Shown: positions 54,167 to 62,669, numbered from the stretch's first letter. The stretch: 64,000 bases of DNA from Eubacteriales bacterium (GCA_030532065.1 JAUNLW010000001.1:1-64000); one strand, 5' to 3'. A program made the numbers and translations. Notes: generated by a model from the letters alone, not told the origin.

Positions 54167-55051
54167 ATGGACAAGCTATGGGAAATAGTAAAACTCTTTA
54201 TATACGGTCTGGTAGAAGGCATTACCGAGTGGTTACCCGTCAGTTCTACCGGTCACCTTCTACTCTTAGAGGAGCACTTACCCCTCAACTTCTCAGACAA
54301 GTTTCTGGCTTTTTTCCGGATTGTTATCCAGCTGGCTGCAATTTTAGCTGTAATCATATACTTCTGGCAGGAAATTTGGCCGGTGAAGAGTTTAGCCGGC
54401 CTTTCTGGTGGCTACCAGGGCAACCTAATTAAGGAAGAAAACCCGGTATTATTGCGCTTGGGTTCCTATTATCTGGATCGGGCCACAATTTTTCTTTGGC
54501 TTAAGATCATTCTGGCCTGCCTGCCAGCGGCCATCGTAGGATTGCTCTGGGATGATGTATTTGAAGCTAAATTCTATAATCCCTTTAGTGTTTCACTTGC
54601 GCTGATCATCGTGGGTGTTTGCTTTATTCTGATCGAATCACTGCAGGGTCAGGCAACACCTCGCTATCAAAGCGTAGCCGATATTACCTGGCAGATGGCG
54701 CTTTTTATTGGCCTTTTCCAGATGCTGGCAGGAGTCTTCCCTGGTGTATCACGTTCTGGTGCCTGCATCCTGGCGGGCCTGATTCTGGGTCTCGCGCGAC
54801 CAGCGGCCGCTGCCTTTAGCTTCTACCTGGCAATTCCCGTTATGTTAGGAGCCAGCTTTTTAAAGCTGTTACGACTGGACCTGGCACCTGGCAGCTACGA
54901 GCTCCTGGGACTCGCTTTGGCCTCTTTGGTTGCCTTCATCGTATCTATGTTAACTATTCGCTTTTTCCTGGGATTTGTCAGGAGCCATAGCTTTTTACCA
55001 TTTGCCATCTACCGAATCATTCTCGGCTTTGTGGTACTCATCAGCGGATAA
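54167..55051 (+). CDS. uppP: Undecaprenyl-diphosphatase-family membrane phosphatase (UppP/BacA)
   Basis: A 294-residue membrane phosphatase with both catalytic signatures: GLVEGITEWLPVSSTGHLLL near the N terminus and FPGVSRSGACILAGL later, with about eight membrane segments. The family dephosphorylates undecaprenyl diphosphate in peptidoglycan lipid recycling. It begins a gap-free run of B12 genes (next gene 12 bases on). As no CobC-type phosphatase is in the window, a role on membrane-bound cobalamin phosphate is a possible alternative. Confidence 0.9.
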   Translation: MDKLWEIVKLFIYGLVEGITEWLPVSSTGHLLLLEEHLPLNFSDKFLAFFRIVIQLAAILAVIIYFWQEIWPVKSLAGLSGGYQGNLIKEENPVLLRLGSYYLDRATIFLWLKIILACLPAAIVGLLWDDVFEAKFYNPFSVSLALIIVGVCFILIESLQGQATPRYQSVADITWQMALFIGLFQMLAGVFPGVSRSGACILAGLILGLARPAAAAFSFYLAIPVMLGASFLKLLRLDLAPGSYELLGLALASLVAFIVSMLTIRFFLGFVRSHSFLPFAIYRIILGFVVLISG

Positions 55052-55063
55052 AGGAGTTAGTCC

Positions 55064-55714
55064 ATGTCGAAATTAGCTTTTTTCCTAGACTTGACCGACT
55101 GGCCTTGTCTGGTAGCCGGTGGCAGCGCGCTTTGCGCAGAACGCTCAAGAGATCTCTTGGAAGCGGGAGCCATTCTCTCTTGCTGGTCAGAGGATTTCAG
55201 TGAAGGTTTTAATAAATTAGTGGCTAACTACCGTGATCAGATTTCGCTGATCCGTGGCCGTTTGGACACTACTTTACTTAGCCATATGCTCAAGTCACAG
55301 CAGGGACCGCGTCTGGTGGTGCTGGCTACTGATGAGCCGGAACTGGATCTGGCCCTTTGGCAAGTGTGCGAGGCGCATAGTGTGCCCGCTTGCCTTCCAG
55401 AGCGCCCGGGCCGCCTGGATTTTGGCCATACTATTGATCGCGGTGCCCTACGCATGGCTGTTTCCGCGGAGACAGCTCCAGAAGTAGAAGAAATGCTGGG
55501 TCGACGTATGGAAAGAGAGTTATCACGCGACTGGATTGAGGGTTCCGAGGCCTATGCCGCTTTGCGCAATTCGGAAGCTATTAAGGCCCGCCACCCTGAT
55601 TTACGTGACCCGGAGCTCAGAGAACTTGCCGCAGCTCTCCTGGACTGTAACGGACGTTTTGCCGCGGCCAGGATCCGCACAGAAAGGCGTTTAGGTAAAG
55701 AATTTAATGGTTAG
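55064..55714 (+). CDS. Precorrin-2 dehydrogenase-like protein (CysG N-terminal domain type)
   Basis: A 216-residue protein of the Met8/CysG-N type, making sirohydrochlorin from precorrin-2 with NAD+. It has PCLVAGGSALCAERSRDLLEAG (Rossmann loop, with AGGSA for the usual GGGxVA) and LVVLATDEPELDLAL, the catalytic Asp region. It provides the CbiK substrate. No ferrochelatase function is implied. It overlaps cobT by eight bases. Confidence 0.85.
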   Translation: MSKLAFFLDLTDWPCLVAGGSALCAERSRDLLEAGAILSCWSEDFSEGFNKLVANYRDQISLIRGRLDTTLLSHMLKSQQGPRLVVLATDEPELDLALWQVCEAHSVPACLPERPGRLDFGHTIDRGALRMAVSAETAPEVEEMLGRRMERELSRDWIEGSEAYAALRNSEAIKARHPDLRDPELRELAAALLDCNGRFAAARIRTERRLGKEFNG

Positions 55715-56882
55715 TGATTTTCAAAGTGGATTTAGTGAACGCAAGCATAACCTTTTGTCAAAAAGACCGCGTTTAGAAGAGCAAGCTGATTTTTCCTTTG
55801 CGGATCTTAAGGCTTATCTAGCAGAGATACCACCACTGGATACAGACTGCCGTGATGCTTCTTATAAGGCCTGGAACGGTCTTTGCAAACCCTTGCATTG
55901 CCTTGGAATATTGGAAGATATTATAGCTGAGATGGCCGGCATGCAGGGCGAAGAGCAAGTAAACCTCCGGCCGGCAGCTCTCTTTTGTTTTGCCGCTGAT
56001 AACGGCATTGTGGAAGCAGGTGTCAGCCAGAGTGGCCAGGAGATAACGGCGCAGGTCTTAAGTAATATGGCGGCAGGTCAGGCTACAGTAGCTATTTTCT
56101 GCCGTAACCAGCAAATGGACTTTTATCCCGTGCATGTAGGAGCCAGCCACTATAAAGAACGCTGTCCTGGCGTAATCGACTATCCCATTTGTCCTCAGGG
56201 AACTCGCAATTTTCTCAAGACAGAAGCCATGACTGAGCAGGAGACCCTGGCTGCCCTGCAATTGGGAATCAGCCTCGCAGACTTAGCTCATGAGCAAGGC
56301 TATAAATTAGTTGTCGGTGGCGAGATGGGTATTGGCAACACCACCACCTCAACGGCTCTGGCTACGCTTTTGCTGGACTTAGATCCCTTCCAGGTGACTG
56401 GCAGAGGTGCTGGCCTTTCGGATACAGCTCTTCTGCGCAAAAAACAGGTGATCCAAGAAGCTAAAATACGCTACGCCTCTTATAAAAATGATCCTTTCCG
56501 TGCTTTGTCGGCTGTGGGTGGCTTAGACATCGCCTCCTTGGCGGGGCTATACCTGGGAGCGGCTCACAACCGTATGCCAGTAATTTTAGATGGGCTCATC
56601 TCCTACGCCGCAGCTTTGGTCGCTTGCAGGTTAGCACCTCAGGCCAGAGCTTATCTGCTGGCCAGCCATTTGCCCCAGGAAGCGGCGGGTCAGGCTATCG
56701 CCAGCGACCTTAAGCTAAGACCTTTCCTGGATTTGGGCCTCTCTCTGGGCGAAGGCGCGGGGGCCTTGTTTCTCTTACCTCTCTTAGACATGGCAGTGGC
56801 AGAATTGCAGGAGATGCCTTCCTGGGATGATGGCAAGATTGAGGCTTACGAAGATTATCAGGAAAAACATGAAGTCAAATAA
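55707..56882 (+). CDS. cobT: Nicotinate-nucleotide-dimethylbenzimidazole phosphoribosyltransferase
   Basis: A 391-residue CobT making alpha-ribazole phosphate for the lower ligand. Motifs: FAADNGIVEAGVSQSGQEIT, EMGIGNTTTSTALATLLLD, TGRGAGLSD, and LGEGAGALFLLPLL, which normally reads GEGTGA and carries the catalytic Glu. The N-terminal 30 residues extend beyond the usual start. Confidence 0.94.
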   Translation: MVSDFQSGFSERKHNLLSKRPRLEEQADFSFADLKAYLAEIPPLDTDCRDASYKAWNGLCKPLHCLGILEDIIAEMAGMQGEEQVNLRPAALFCFAADNGIVEAGVSQSGQEITAQVLSNMAAGQATVAIFCRNQQMDFYPVHVGASHYKERCPGVIDYPICPQGTRNFLKTEAMTEQETLAALQLGISLADLAHEQGYKLVVGGEMGIGNTTTSTALATLLLDLDPFQVTGRGAGLSDTALLRKKQVIQEAKIRYASYKNDPFRALSAVGGLDIASLAGLYLGAAHNRMPVILDGLISYAAALVACRLAPQARAYLLASHLPQEAAGQAIASDLKLRPFLDLGLSLGEGAGALFLLPLLDMAVAELQEMPSWDDGKIEAYEDYQEKHEVK

Positions 56883-57582
56883 GACTTGCTATATTGAGCT
56901 GCTGCAGGCAGAAGAAAGCCCTAAAACTGGGGAAAATTTCATCCGCACGCGATCACGAGCGGTGGATCTTTTGTCTTATCGCGCTCTCCTAGCTATTGGT
57001 GGCAGTAAGTCCGGCAAGTCTCGTCTTTTAGAGAACTGGGCTCAAGCCGCCGCTAAAGCCTTAGATGCTCCGCTTATATATTTGGCGACCCTCCAGGCGG
57101 ATGAGGATCCGGAAAATCAGGCTCGTATTGCGCGCCATCAGGCGCAGCGAGCAGGCAAAGGCTTCCACAGTTTGGAAATTGCCTATGATCTGACCCGTCA
57201 GTTGGACGAGATACCCCAGGGATCAGTGGTGCTCTTGGAGTGCCTGGGTACTCTTTTGGCAAATGAATGTTTTGATCCGGCTAACGCTGATCGTCAAGCC
57301 TTATGGCAGGATTCAGCGAAACTTATCAGTGACAGTTTACTGGCAGATCTGGCTCAGATCATGGACCGGACCGGTTTGCTGCTTATTGCGGCCAACGATG
57401 TGTTTTGTGATGGAGAGATCTTTACCGGTGGTACCCGTACCTGGTTAGAGGCCAATGGCCTAATTTTACAAGGCCTGGCCCAAAGGTCTGATCTCTTGGC
57501 CCTTGAGGTAAGCGCCGGCTTGCCCTTAATGCTGCATAAACGTTCGCAAACCGTAGATAGTGAAATAGCGGAGGAAATCTGA
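56869..57582 (+). CDS. cobU: Adenosylcobinamide kinase/guanylyltransferase CobU
   Basis: A 237-residue CobU. The P-loop ALLAIGGSKSGKSRLLENWA and RIARHQAQRAGKGFHSLEI, with the His that is guanylylated, are clear. The C-terminal part is weaker: CobU usually has NEVGxGIVP and RxxRDxxGR, but here it reads AANDVFCDGEIFTGG. The ATG at 56869 overlaps the cobT end. An N-terminal leader of about 40 residues precedes the P-loop. Confidence 0.85.
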   Translation: MKSNKTCYIELLQAEESPKTGENFIRTRSRAVDLLSYRALLAIGGSKSGKSRLLENWAQAAAKALDAPLIYLATLQADEDPENQARIARHQAQRAGKGFHSLEIAYDLTRQLDEIPQGSVVLLECLGTLLANECFDPANADRQALWQDSAKLISDSLLADLAQIMDRTGLLLIAANDVFCDGEIFTGGTRTWLEANGLILQGLAQRSDLLALEVSAGLPLMLHKRSQTVDSEIAEEI

Positions 57583-57584
57583 GC

Positions 57585-58379
57585 GTGGGTAGTAAGCAAC
57601 ATAGCTTTGGCAGTTTTTGGCGTGGCCTTTGCTGCTCTTTTTCGACTTATTCTCTTTTGCCGCCGCCCGGCTACCGTTACCGGGAAGGGGATCTTGCCTA
57701 TTGCCTGGCAAGCTTTCCTCTGGTGGGCTTTTGCCTCGGCCTCTTTTCCTGGCTGCTGCTGTTGGTGAGCCGTAGCCTGGCCTTCTCGGCAGGCCTGTTT
57801 GCCGCTTTCAATTTTGCGCTGCAAGCCATTCTTACTGGTGCTATCCATCTGGATGGCTTTGCCGATGCCGCTGACGGCATCTGGTCGCGGCGTGACCGAG
57901 AGCGTATGCTCGAGATCATGCACGACCCACATATCGGCCCCATGGCCGTGATCGCCTTGATTGTGCTTGCCGTAGTTGATGTAGCCCTGGAAGCGGAGTT
58001 AGCTGCGCGGGCGGTATCGGTTTGGCGGCTGGGACTTAGTTTTGCTTTATTGGAAGGTTTGACCAGGACTCAGACTGCGGCCTTGATCTTGCGGCTGCCC
58101 TCTGCGCGCGAAGATGGTATGGCCAAGTCTGCCAACGCGGTCCAGGCCCCTAAAAGCGAACTTCTAGTCTGGTCGTTCTTTGTGATATCCAGCCTGGCGC
58201 TCCTCTGTGTTTGGGGCTGGACAGCTTGCTTCCTGCCCTTGGCCGTGCTTTTAGCTACTTATGCTTTCGCGCGTTACACGCTGGGCAAGTTTTCCGGCAT
58301 GACAGGTGACCTGGCCGGCTACTACCTTTGCCTACTGGTCCCTCTGACCCGCTTGCTTTTGCTCTTGATTATGGGTTGA
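57585..58379 (+). CDS. cobS: Adenosylcobinamide-GDP ribazoletransferase CobS
   Basis: A 264-residue integral membrane protein with GTG start and RBS GAGGAA. It has GAIHLDGFADAADGIWSR (metal-binding Asp motif) and IMHDPHIGPMAVIAL, then several hydrophobic helices. It joins the activated lower ligand to adenosylcobinamide-GDP at the membrane. Confidence 0.94.
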   Translation: MGSKQHSFGSFWRGLCCSFSTYSLLPPPGYRYREGDLAYCLASFPLVGFCLGLFSWLLLLVSRSLAFSAGLFAAFNFALQAILTGAIHLDGFADAADGIWSRRDRERMLEIMHDPHIGPMAVIALIVLAVVDVALEAELAARAVSVWRLGLSFALLEGLTRTQTAALILRLPSAREDGMAKSANAVQAPKSELLVWSFFVISSLALLCVWGWTACFLPLAVLLATYAFARYTLGKFSGMTGDLAGYYLCLLVPLTRLLLLLIMG

Positions 58380-58422
58380 TAAGAGCGTTTAGATCGGCTT
58401 ACTTGAGAAAGGAAACAGAAAT

Positions 58423-58851
58423 ATGATTTTGGTTTATGGTGGAGCTTATCAGGGCAAGTTGGATTTTGCCCGTTCATTATTGAAAGATAACTATGTGGAA
58501 CTGCCGGATCTGGCTCAGTGGGAGGACGTGGTGGCCACAGGAGAGGCAGCACTGCTTGGACTCGGTATGGATCTGGGCCTGCTGGTGGCAGACATTGAGG
58601 ACTGGCTGGAGCGCAACTATCGCTTATCTAATGCTGACTGGGATGAAAGCCTGACTCTGCTTACCGAGAGCATGCCGGAACCTGCGGTCATCGTGATTGA
58701 GGACCAAGGCCAGGGCGTAGTGCCCCTCGACGCTGAGCTGCGAGCCAAGCGTGAAGCAAACGGCAGAGCTCTGCAATATTTTTCTTCTCAGGCGACCGAG
58801 GTTTACCGCATTATGGCTGGTCAGGCTTTGCAGTTGAAAGGTGGTAATTGA
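58423..58851 (+). CDS. CobU-like half-length protein with degenerate P-loop
   Basis: A 142-residue protein. The start MILVYGGAYQGKLDFA mirrors the CobU start MILVxGGxxSGKSxFA, but GKS has become GKL. The C terminus keeps what CobU1 upstream has lost: GQGVVPLDAELRAKREANGR and EVYRIMAGQALQLK. The middle with the guanylylated His is missing. It may be a partner or relic of CobU. It overlaps cbiB by four bases. Confidence 0.65.
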   Translation: MILVYGGAYQGKLDFARSLLKDNYVELPDLAQWEDVVATGEAALLGLGMDLGLLVADIEDWLERNYRLSNADWDESLTLLTESMPEPAVIVIEDQGQGVVPLDAELRAKREANGRALQYFSSQATEVYRIMAGQALQLKGGN

Positions 58852-59855
58852 TGCCTTGGCGGGAATTGGGTTTTGCGCAGCTGACAGCTTACAGTTTTAA
58901 TCTCACGGCTGCCCTGGCCATGCTGTTGGATTTTACCTTTGGTGACCCGGAGAGCTTCCCTCATCCGGTAGTGGGCGTAGGTAAGCTCATAGCTTTTCTG
59001 GATCGCCGACTGAATCGACCTTTGCTCACAGATCAACAGCGATTGTCTCGGGGCGTGCTGGTTGCTGCTTTCATTCCGGCGGGACTTACTCTCTGCCTCT
59101 ATGGCTTTCTCAAAATTTTCTATCACATTCATCCGCTGTTTTATCTGGCTGCGCGCCTTTTCCTGGCTTATCAGTTGCTGGCGCTCAGAAGTCTTGGCCA
59201 TGAGGCAGAACAAGTAGCCGTGGCTATGCGTGAGCAGGGCATCGTGGCCGCCCGCGCCCTACTATCGAGGATCGTGGGACGTGACACAGAACAACTGACC
59301 GCGCCTGAGATCGTAAAGGCCACCGTCGAAACCGTGGCAGAAAATTTTAGCGATGGAGTGGTAGCACCCCTGTTTTTCCTTGTCCTCTTCGATTTGCCGG
59401 GCATGTTCTTTTATAAAATAGTAAACACTCTGGATTCGATGCTGGGTTATCGCAATTCCCGTTATGAGTACTTTGGTAAGTTCGCTGCCAAGCTGGATGA
59501 TGCGGTAAATTTCATACCGGCGCGCCTGGCCGCTTTATTTCTCTGGTTTGCCAGTTGGTTCTGTGGACTAGATGGCAAAGCTGCCTGGCAGATCTATTGG
59601 CGTGACCGGAAAAATCATCTGTCCCCCAACTCTGGCCATCCGGAGGCGGTTGCGGCTGGCGCTTTGGGGCTCGCCTTGGGCGGTACCCATACGTATGGCG
59701 GTCAGACTGTAGTAAAACCGACTATCGGTAAGGAAACACGTCTGCCTGATATTGAAGACATAGATCGCGTGGTCAAACTGCTCAATGTGGCAGCCGTTTT
59801 GGCTTTGGCCCTTTTACTGCTGGGGCGCTACGCCTGGGAACGTTTTATTTGGTGA
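58848..59855 (+). CDS. cbiB: Adenosylcobinamide-phosphate synthase CbiB
   Basis: A 335-residue membrane protein beginning with LDFTFGDPESFPHPVVGVGK, then SRIVGRDTEQLTAPEIVKAT, ENFSDGVVAPLFF and GYRNSRYEYFGKFAAKLDD, all CbiB/CobD(Ps) signatures. It attaches aminopropanol phosphate to adenosylcobyrate, working with the CobD domain encoded next. Confidence 0.95.
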   Translation: MMPWRELGFAQLTAYSFNLTAALAMLLDFTFGDPESFPHPVVGVGKLIAFLDRRLNRPLLTDQQRLSRGVLVAAFIPAGLTLCLYGFLKIFYHIHPLFYLAARLFLAYQLLALRSLGHEAEQVAVAMREQGIVAARALLSRIVGRDTEQLTAPEIVKATVETVAENFSDGVVAPLFFLVLFDLPGMFFYKIVNTLDSMLGYRNSRYEYFGKFAAKLDDAVNFIPARLAALFLWFASWFCGLDGKAAWQIYWRDRKNHLSPNSGHPEAVAAGALGLALGGTHTYGGQTVVKPTIGKETRLPDIEDIDRVVKLLNVAAVLALALLLLGRYAWERFIW

Positions 59856-59861
59856 TTAATT

Positions 59862-61985
59862 ATGGGAACACAAGCAAAAACTGATTTAACCAAGGCTGAA
59901 CTCTTAGCCGCTATGCCGCACGGGGCTGACCGTCAAAAGGTGGCCGACATTTGTGGCCTGGATCCGGATCAGATCTTAGATTTTTCGGCTAATATCTTTG
60001 CGCCGGGTTTTACCCCTGCCATAGAAAAGAGTGTTAATAGTGCCGCAGCTAAGATTTATCCGGAACCTTACGCGGACAGCCTGCGCCAGGAGTTGGCTAA
60101 AAAACGTAAGTTAAGACCGGAACAGATCCTGCTGGGCAATGGGGGGGCAGACCTCATCTATCGCCTGGCTGGGTTTCTGCGTACCTGCCCCAATTTCCCC
60201 TTGCGCTCAGAAGTACTGGTGTTGGCTCCCGGCTTCTCTGAGTATGCTAAGGCCTTAAGAGCTTATGGTCTGGGAATAAAAGAATATCCCTTAAAAGCTG
60301 ACCTGGATTTCCGCGTAGACGAGGAGATTCTAGCTTATCTTGATCAAAGTACACTGGCGGTCTGGCTCTGCCAACCGCAGAATCCAACTGGTCAGCTGCT
60401 GGACTCAGAACTTCTGGCAAAACTAAGGAGAGCTTGCTCTGAGAACGGCATTTATCTAATCCAGGATGAATGCTTCTTGGATTTTCTCTCGCCGGCTGAG
60501 TCTGAGGCATGCAGTTTGAGCCCGGGACTTAAGCCTCAGGAATTCGTGCTCAAGTCCTTTACCAAACTCTATGGTATGCCCGGATTGCGCTTGGGCTGGC
60601 TGGAAGCAGGTAGCGTGGAAACGCTGGAGCTCTTGCGTGCCCAAACTCCTACCTGGCAGGTATCGGGTCCTGCTCTGGCTGCCGGATTGGCTGCGCTTCT
60701 GACGCCGCATGAGGAACTGGAACAGTGGCGATCTCAGATAGATGAAGAAAGAGCAAAACTCAGCCGCGCCCTTACTGCCTTTGGCGCGAGCCAGATTACA
60801 GGTAAGGCTAATTTCCTCTTCTTTCGGCATAAATTGGAGGATCTGCAAGTTAGGCTGTTACAAGACACAGAACGTCCTGTATTGATCCGTAACTGCGCGG
60901 GCTATGCCGGCCTCAGCGCCGGTTACTATCGCATAGCAGTCTTAGAGCCGGAAGAAAACTCGCTCTTAATACGGGCGCTGGAGCGTCTGGCAAAGACCAG
61001 GCAGTCAGAGCCAGCGCAGCCTGAAACCAAGGCGAAGTTTCAAATTGTAGGGGTGAACGCTCTTGAGCGCGCTTCAGTTTTAGTTGAAGAACAGAAACCC
61101 GTCAGCACGGAAACTCGTTTGCGTAAGCTTCAAGAGAGCCTCCGCGGTCAAGGCCCTTTGAGCCTTATGGTCTTAGGCTGCTCTTCTTCGGTTGGTAAGA
61201 GTGTTATAGCGGTAGGACTCTGCCGCCTCTTTGCGCGCCTGGGTTTCCGGGTCATGCCTTTTAAATCACAGAATATGGCGGAGTATGTGGAACAGGCGGA
61301 CGGACGTCGCTTTGCCGTGGCGCAGATGCAGATGGCCGAGGCCGCCTGTCAGGATTACATACCGGAGATGAATCCAGTCCTGCTTTGCCCCAAGACGGAG
61401 CGCGGCTCCGATGTTTATCTTTTGGGCAATTACTGGCAAAGCCCTTCCGCAGGTCAATATTATAAGATTAAACATCAGCTGTGGTCGGAAGTAGAGAAGG
61501 CCTACCTCGAGCTTGAAAGCCGAGCGGATATAATTATCATTGAGGGCGCGGGCAGCCCGGCAGAGATCAACTTGCAAAAAGATGACTTTGTCAATTTAGG
61601 CCTGGCCAGGCGCTTAGACCTGCCCTGTATTCTGGTGGGAGATATCGACCGGGGTGGTGTCTTTGCCGCGCTCTATGGTACTTTGGCCTTGACCGGTGAG
61701 CTTGGCCAGGAGCAGATCCGCGCCATGTTGATCAATAAATTCCGCGGTGATCCCAAGATCCTGGCTCCTGGTCTGGTACAGTTCGAAACCCTGGCTCGCA
61801 AGCCGCTCCTGGGTGTTATGCCTAGATTCCCTCATCTCACTCTGGAACGCGAAGACACCATGTCAGATGACACGTCCAGTTACAGCAGGGAAGAGCGAGA
61901 AACAGCTTACGACCTTTTGGCCGATGGCCTGGCGGAGCATTTAGACTTGGAGCTTTTAAGCAAAATTATTTTGCGGCAAGACTAA
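59862..61985 (+). CDS. cobD-cbiP: CobD-CbiP fusion: threonine-phosphate decarboxylase plus cobyric acid synthase lacking GATase domain
   Basis: A 707-residue fusion. Residues 1 to about 385 are CobD, a PLP decarboxylase (LDFSANIFAPGF; LILLGNGG-type loop; PLP Lys in LKSFTKLYGMPGLRLGW). From about 445 is the cobyric acid synthase ATP domain (LGCSSSVGKSVIAVGLCRLF; PFKSQNMA; IEGAGSPAEINL; GDIDRGGVFAALYGT; INKFRGDPKIL). At EREDT the sequence jumps to REERETAYDLLADGLAEHL, the normal C-terminal tail, so the GATase domain of about 200 residues is missing in frame. No GATase gene follows. Confidence 0.92.
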   Translation: MGTQAKTDLTKAELLAAMPHGADRQKVADICGLDPDQILDFSANIFAPGFTPAIEKSVNSAAAKIYPEPYADSLRQELAKKRKLRPEQILLGNGGADLIYRLAGFLRTCPNFPLRSEVLVLAPGFSEYAKALRAYGLGIKEYPLKADLDFRVDEEILAYLDQSTLAVWLCQPQNPTGQLLDSELLAKLRRACSENGIYLIQDECFLDFLSPAESEACSLSPGLKPQEFVLKSFTKLYGMPGLRLGWLEAGSVETLELLRAQTPTWQVSGPALAAGLAALLTPHEELEQWRSQIDEERAKLSRALTAFGASQITGKANFLFFRHKLEDLQVRLLQDTERPVLIRNCAGYAGLSAGYYRIAVLEPEENSLLIRALERLAKTRQSEPAQPETKAKFQIVGVNALERASVLVEEQKPVSTETRLRKLQESLRGQGPLSLMVLGCSSSVGKSVIAVGLCRLFARLGFRVMPFKSQNMAEYVEQADGRRFAVAQMQMAEAACQDYIPEMNPVLLCPKTERGSDVYLLGNYWQSPSAGQYYKIKHQLWSEVEKAYLELESRADIIIIEGAGSPAEINLQKDDFVNLGLARRLDLPCILVGDIDRGGVFAALYGTLALTGELGQEQIRAMLINKFRGDPKILAPGLVQFETLARKPLLGVMPRFPHLTLEREDTMSDDTSSYSREERETAYDLLADGLAEHLDLELLSKIILRQD

Positions 61986-61997
61986 GGAGAATTTTAT

Positions 61998-62297
61998 ATG
62001 GCTGCTACAGCAAAAATTTTAGAAGAACTTTATCAACTGACAGTCGAACGTGATAAGGATCCGGTAGCGGGCTCCTATACTAATTATTTATTGGATAAAG
62101 GTTCGGATCGTATCTTGCTAAAACTGGGTGAACAATGCCTCAGCCTTATTCTAGCAACTAAGAACGAAGAAGATGAGCAACTTAAGAATGAGCTGGCGGA
62201 CTTGCTTTACCATCTCACGGTTTTGCTTTATACTCGTGGCCTGGACTGGCAAGAAATATACGAAGAACTGGAAAAGCGTAGAAGGGAAAACGCTTGA
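61998..62297 (+). CDS. HisE-like phosphoribosyl-ATP pyrophosphatase family protein, degenerate
   Basis: A 99-residue helical protein: SYTNYLLDKGSDRILLKLGE and ELADLLYHLTVLLY match HisE. The metal motif of HisE is GEExxE; here it is GEQCLS, so two of three Glu residues are lost, while the E-x-x-D half is kept. It follows the CobD-CbiP gene by 12 bases and has no his genes around it. Activity is doubtful. Confidence 0.75.
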   Translation: MAATAKILEELYQLTVERDKDPVAGSYTNYLLDKGSDRILLKLGEQCLSLILATKNEEDEQLKNELADLLYHLTVLLYTRGLDWQEIYEELEKRRRENA

Positions 62298-62321
62298 CAG
62301 TCGAGTCCTTTGTGCTATAAT
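62294..62321 (+). promoter_or_regulatory. Strong promoter for rpmG-secE-nusG-rplK
   Basis: TTGACA (62294-62299), 16 bases, TGCTATAAT with consensus -10 TATAAT at 62316-62321 and an extended TGn. It overlaps the end of the preceding gene. The leader up to 62445 contains no tRNA that I can see. Confidence 0.88.
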
Positions 62322-62445
62322 TGCTAGCGCTTGTTTCGCACAAGTCTTTTTTATTGTGGACGAAAAGCCCAAGCAATAATAATGTAATGTATTAGAGAAA
62401 CAGCGTGAGTATCGGACTCTCGACTAGCTGGAGGTATAAGAGAAT

Positions 62446-62610
62446 ATGGCCAAACCCGGTGCAAGAGAAAGAATTGCCTTAGTGTGTGAAGAATGCAAAC
62501 AACGCAACTACACCACCAAGAAGAACAAAATGAATACTACGGAAAAGCTTTCCCTTAATAAGTATTGTCCGTTTTGCCGCAAGCATACCAAACACAACGA
62601 ATCCAAATAA
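62446..62610 (+). CDS. rpmG: 50S ribosomal protein L33, zinc-binding form
   Basis: A 54-residue L33. It has two CxxC pairs, in [11 protein letters not shown] and [12 protein letters not shown], the zinc-binding C+ form. GGAGG lies 12 bases upstream. The position immediately before secE-nusG is the usual one in Bacillota. Confidence 0.93.
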   Translation: MAKPGARERIALVCEECKQRNYTTKKNKMNTTEKLSLNKYCPFCRKHTKHNESK

Positions 62611-62669
62611 GGATCAGCAGGTAGGCTGGTGTCCTTTGTGGATGCCTGACTTTGAGAAAGAGGAAGACC

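Noticed and set aside
62298-62445. tRNA gene ahead of rpmG
   Set aside because: No cloverleaf, T-loop consensus or CCA end could be found in the leader.
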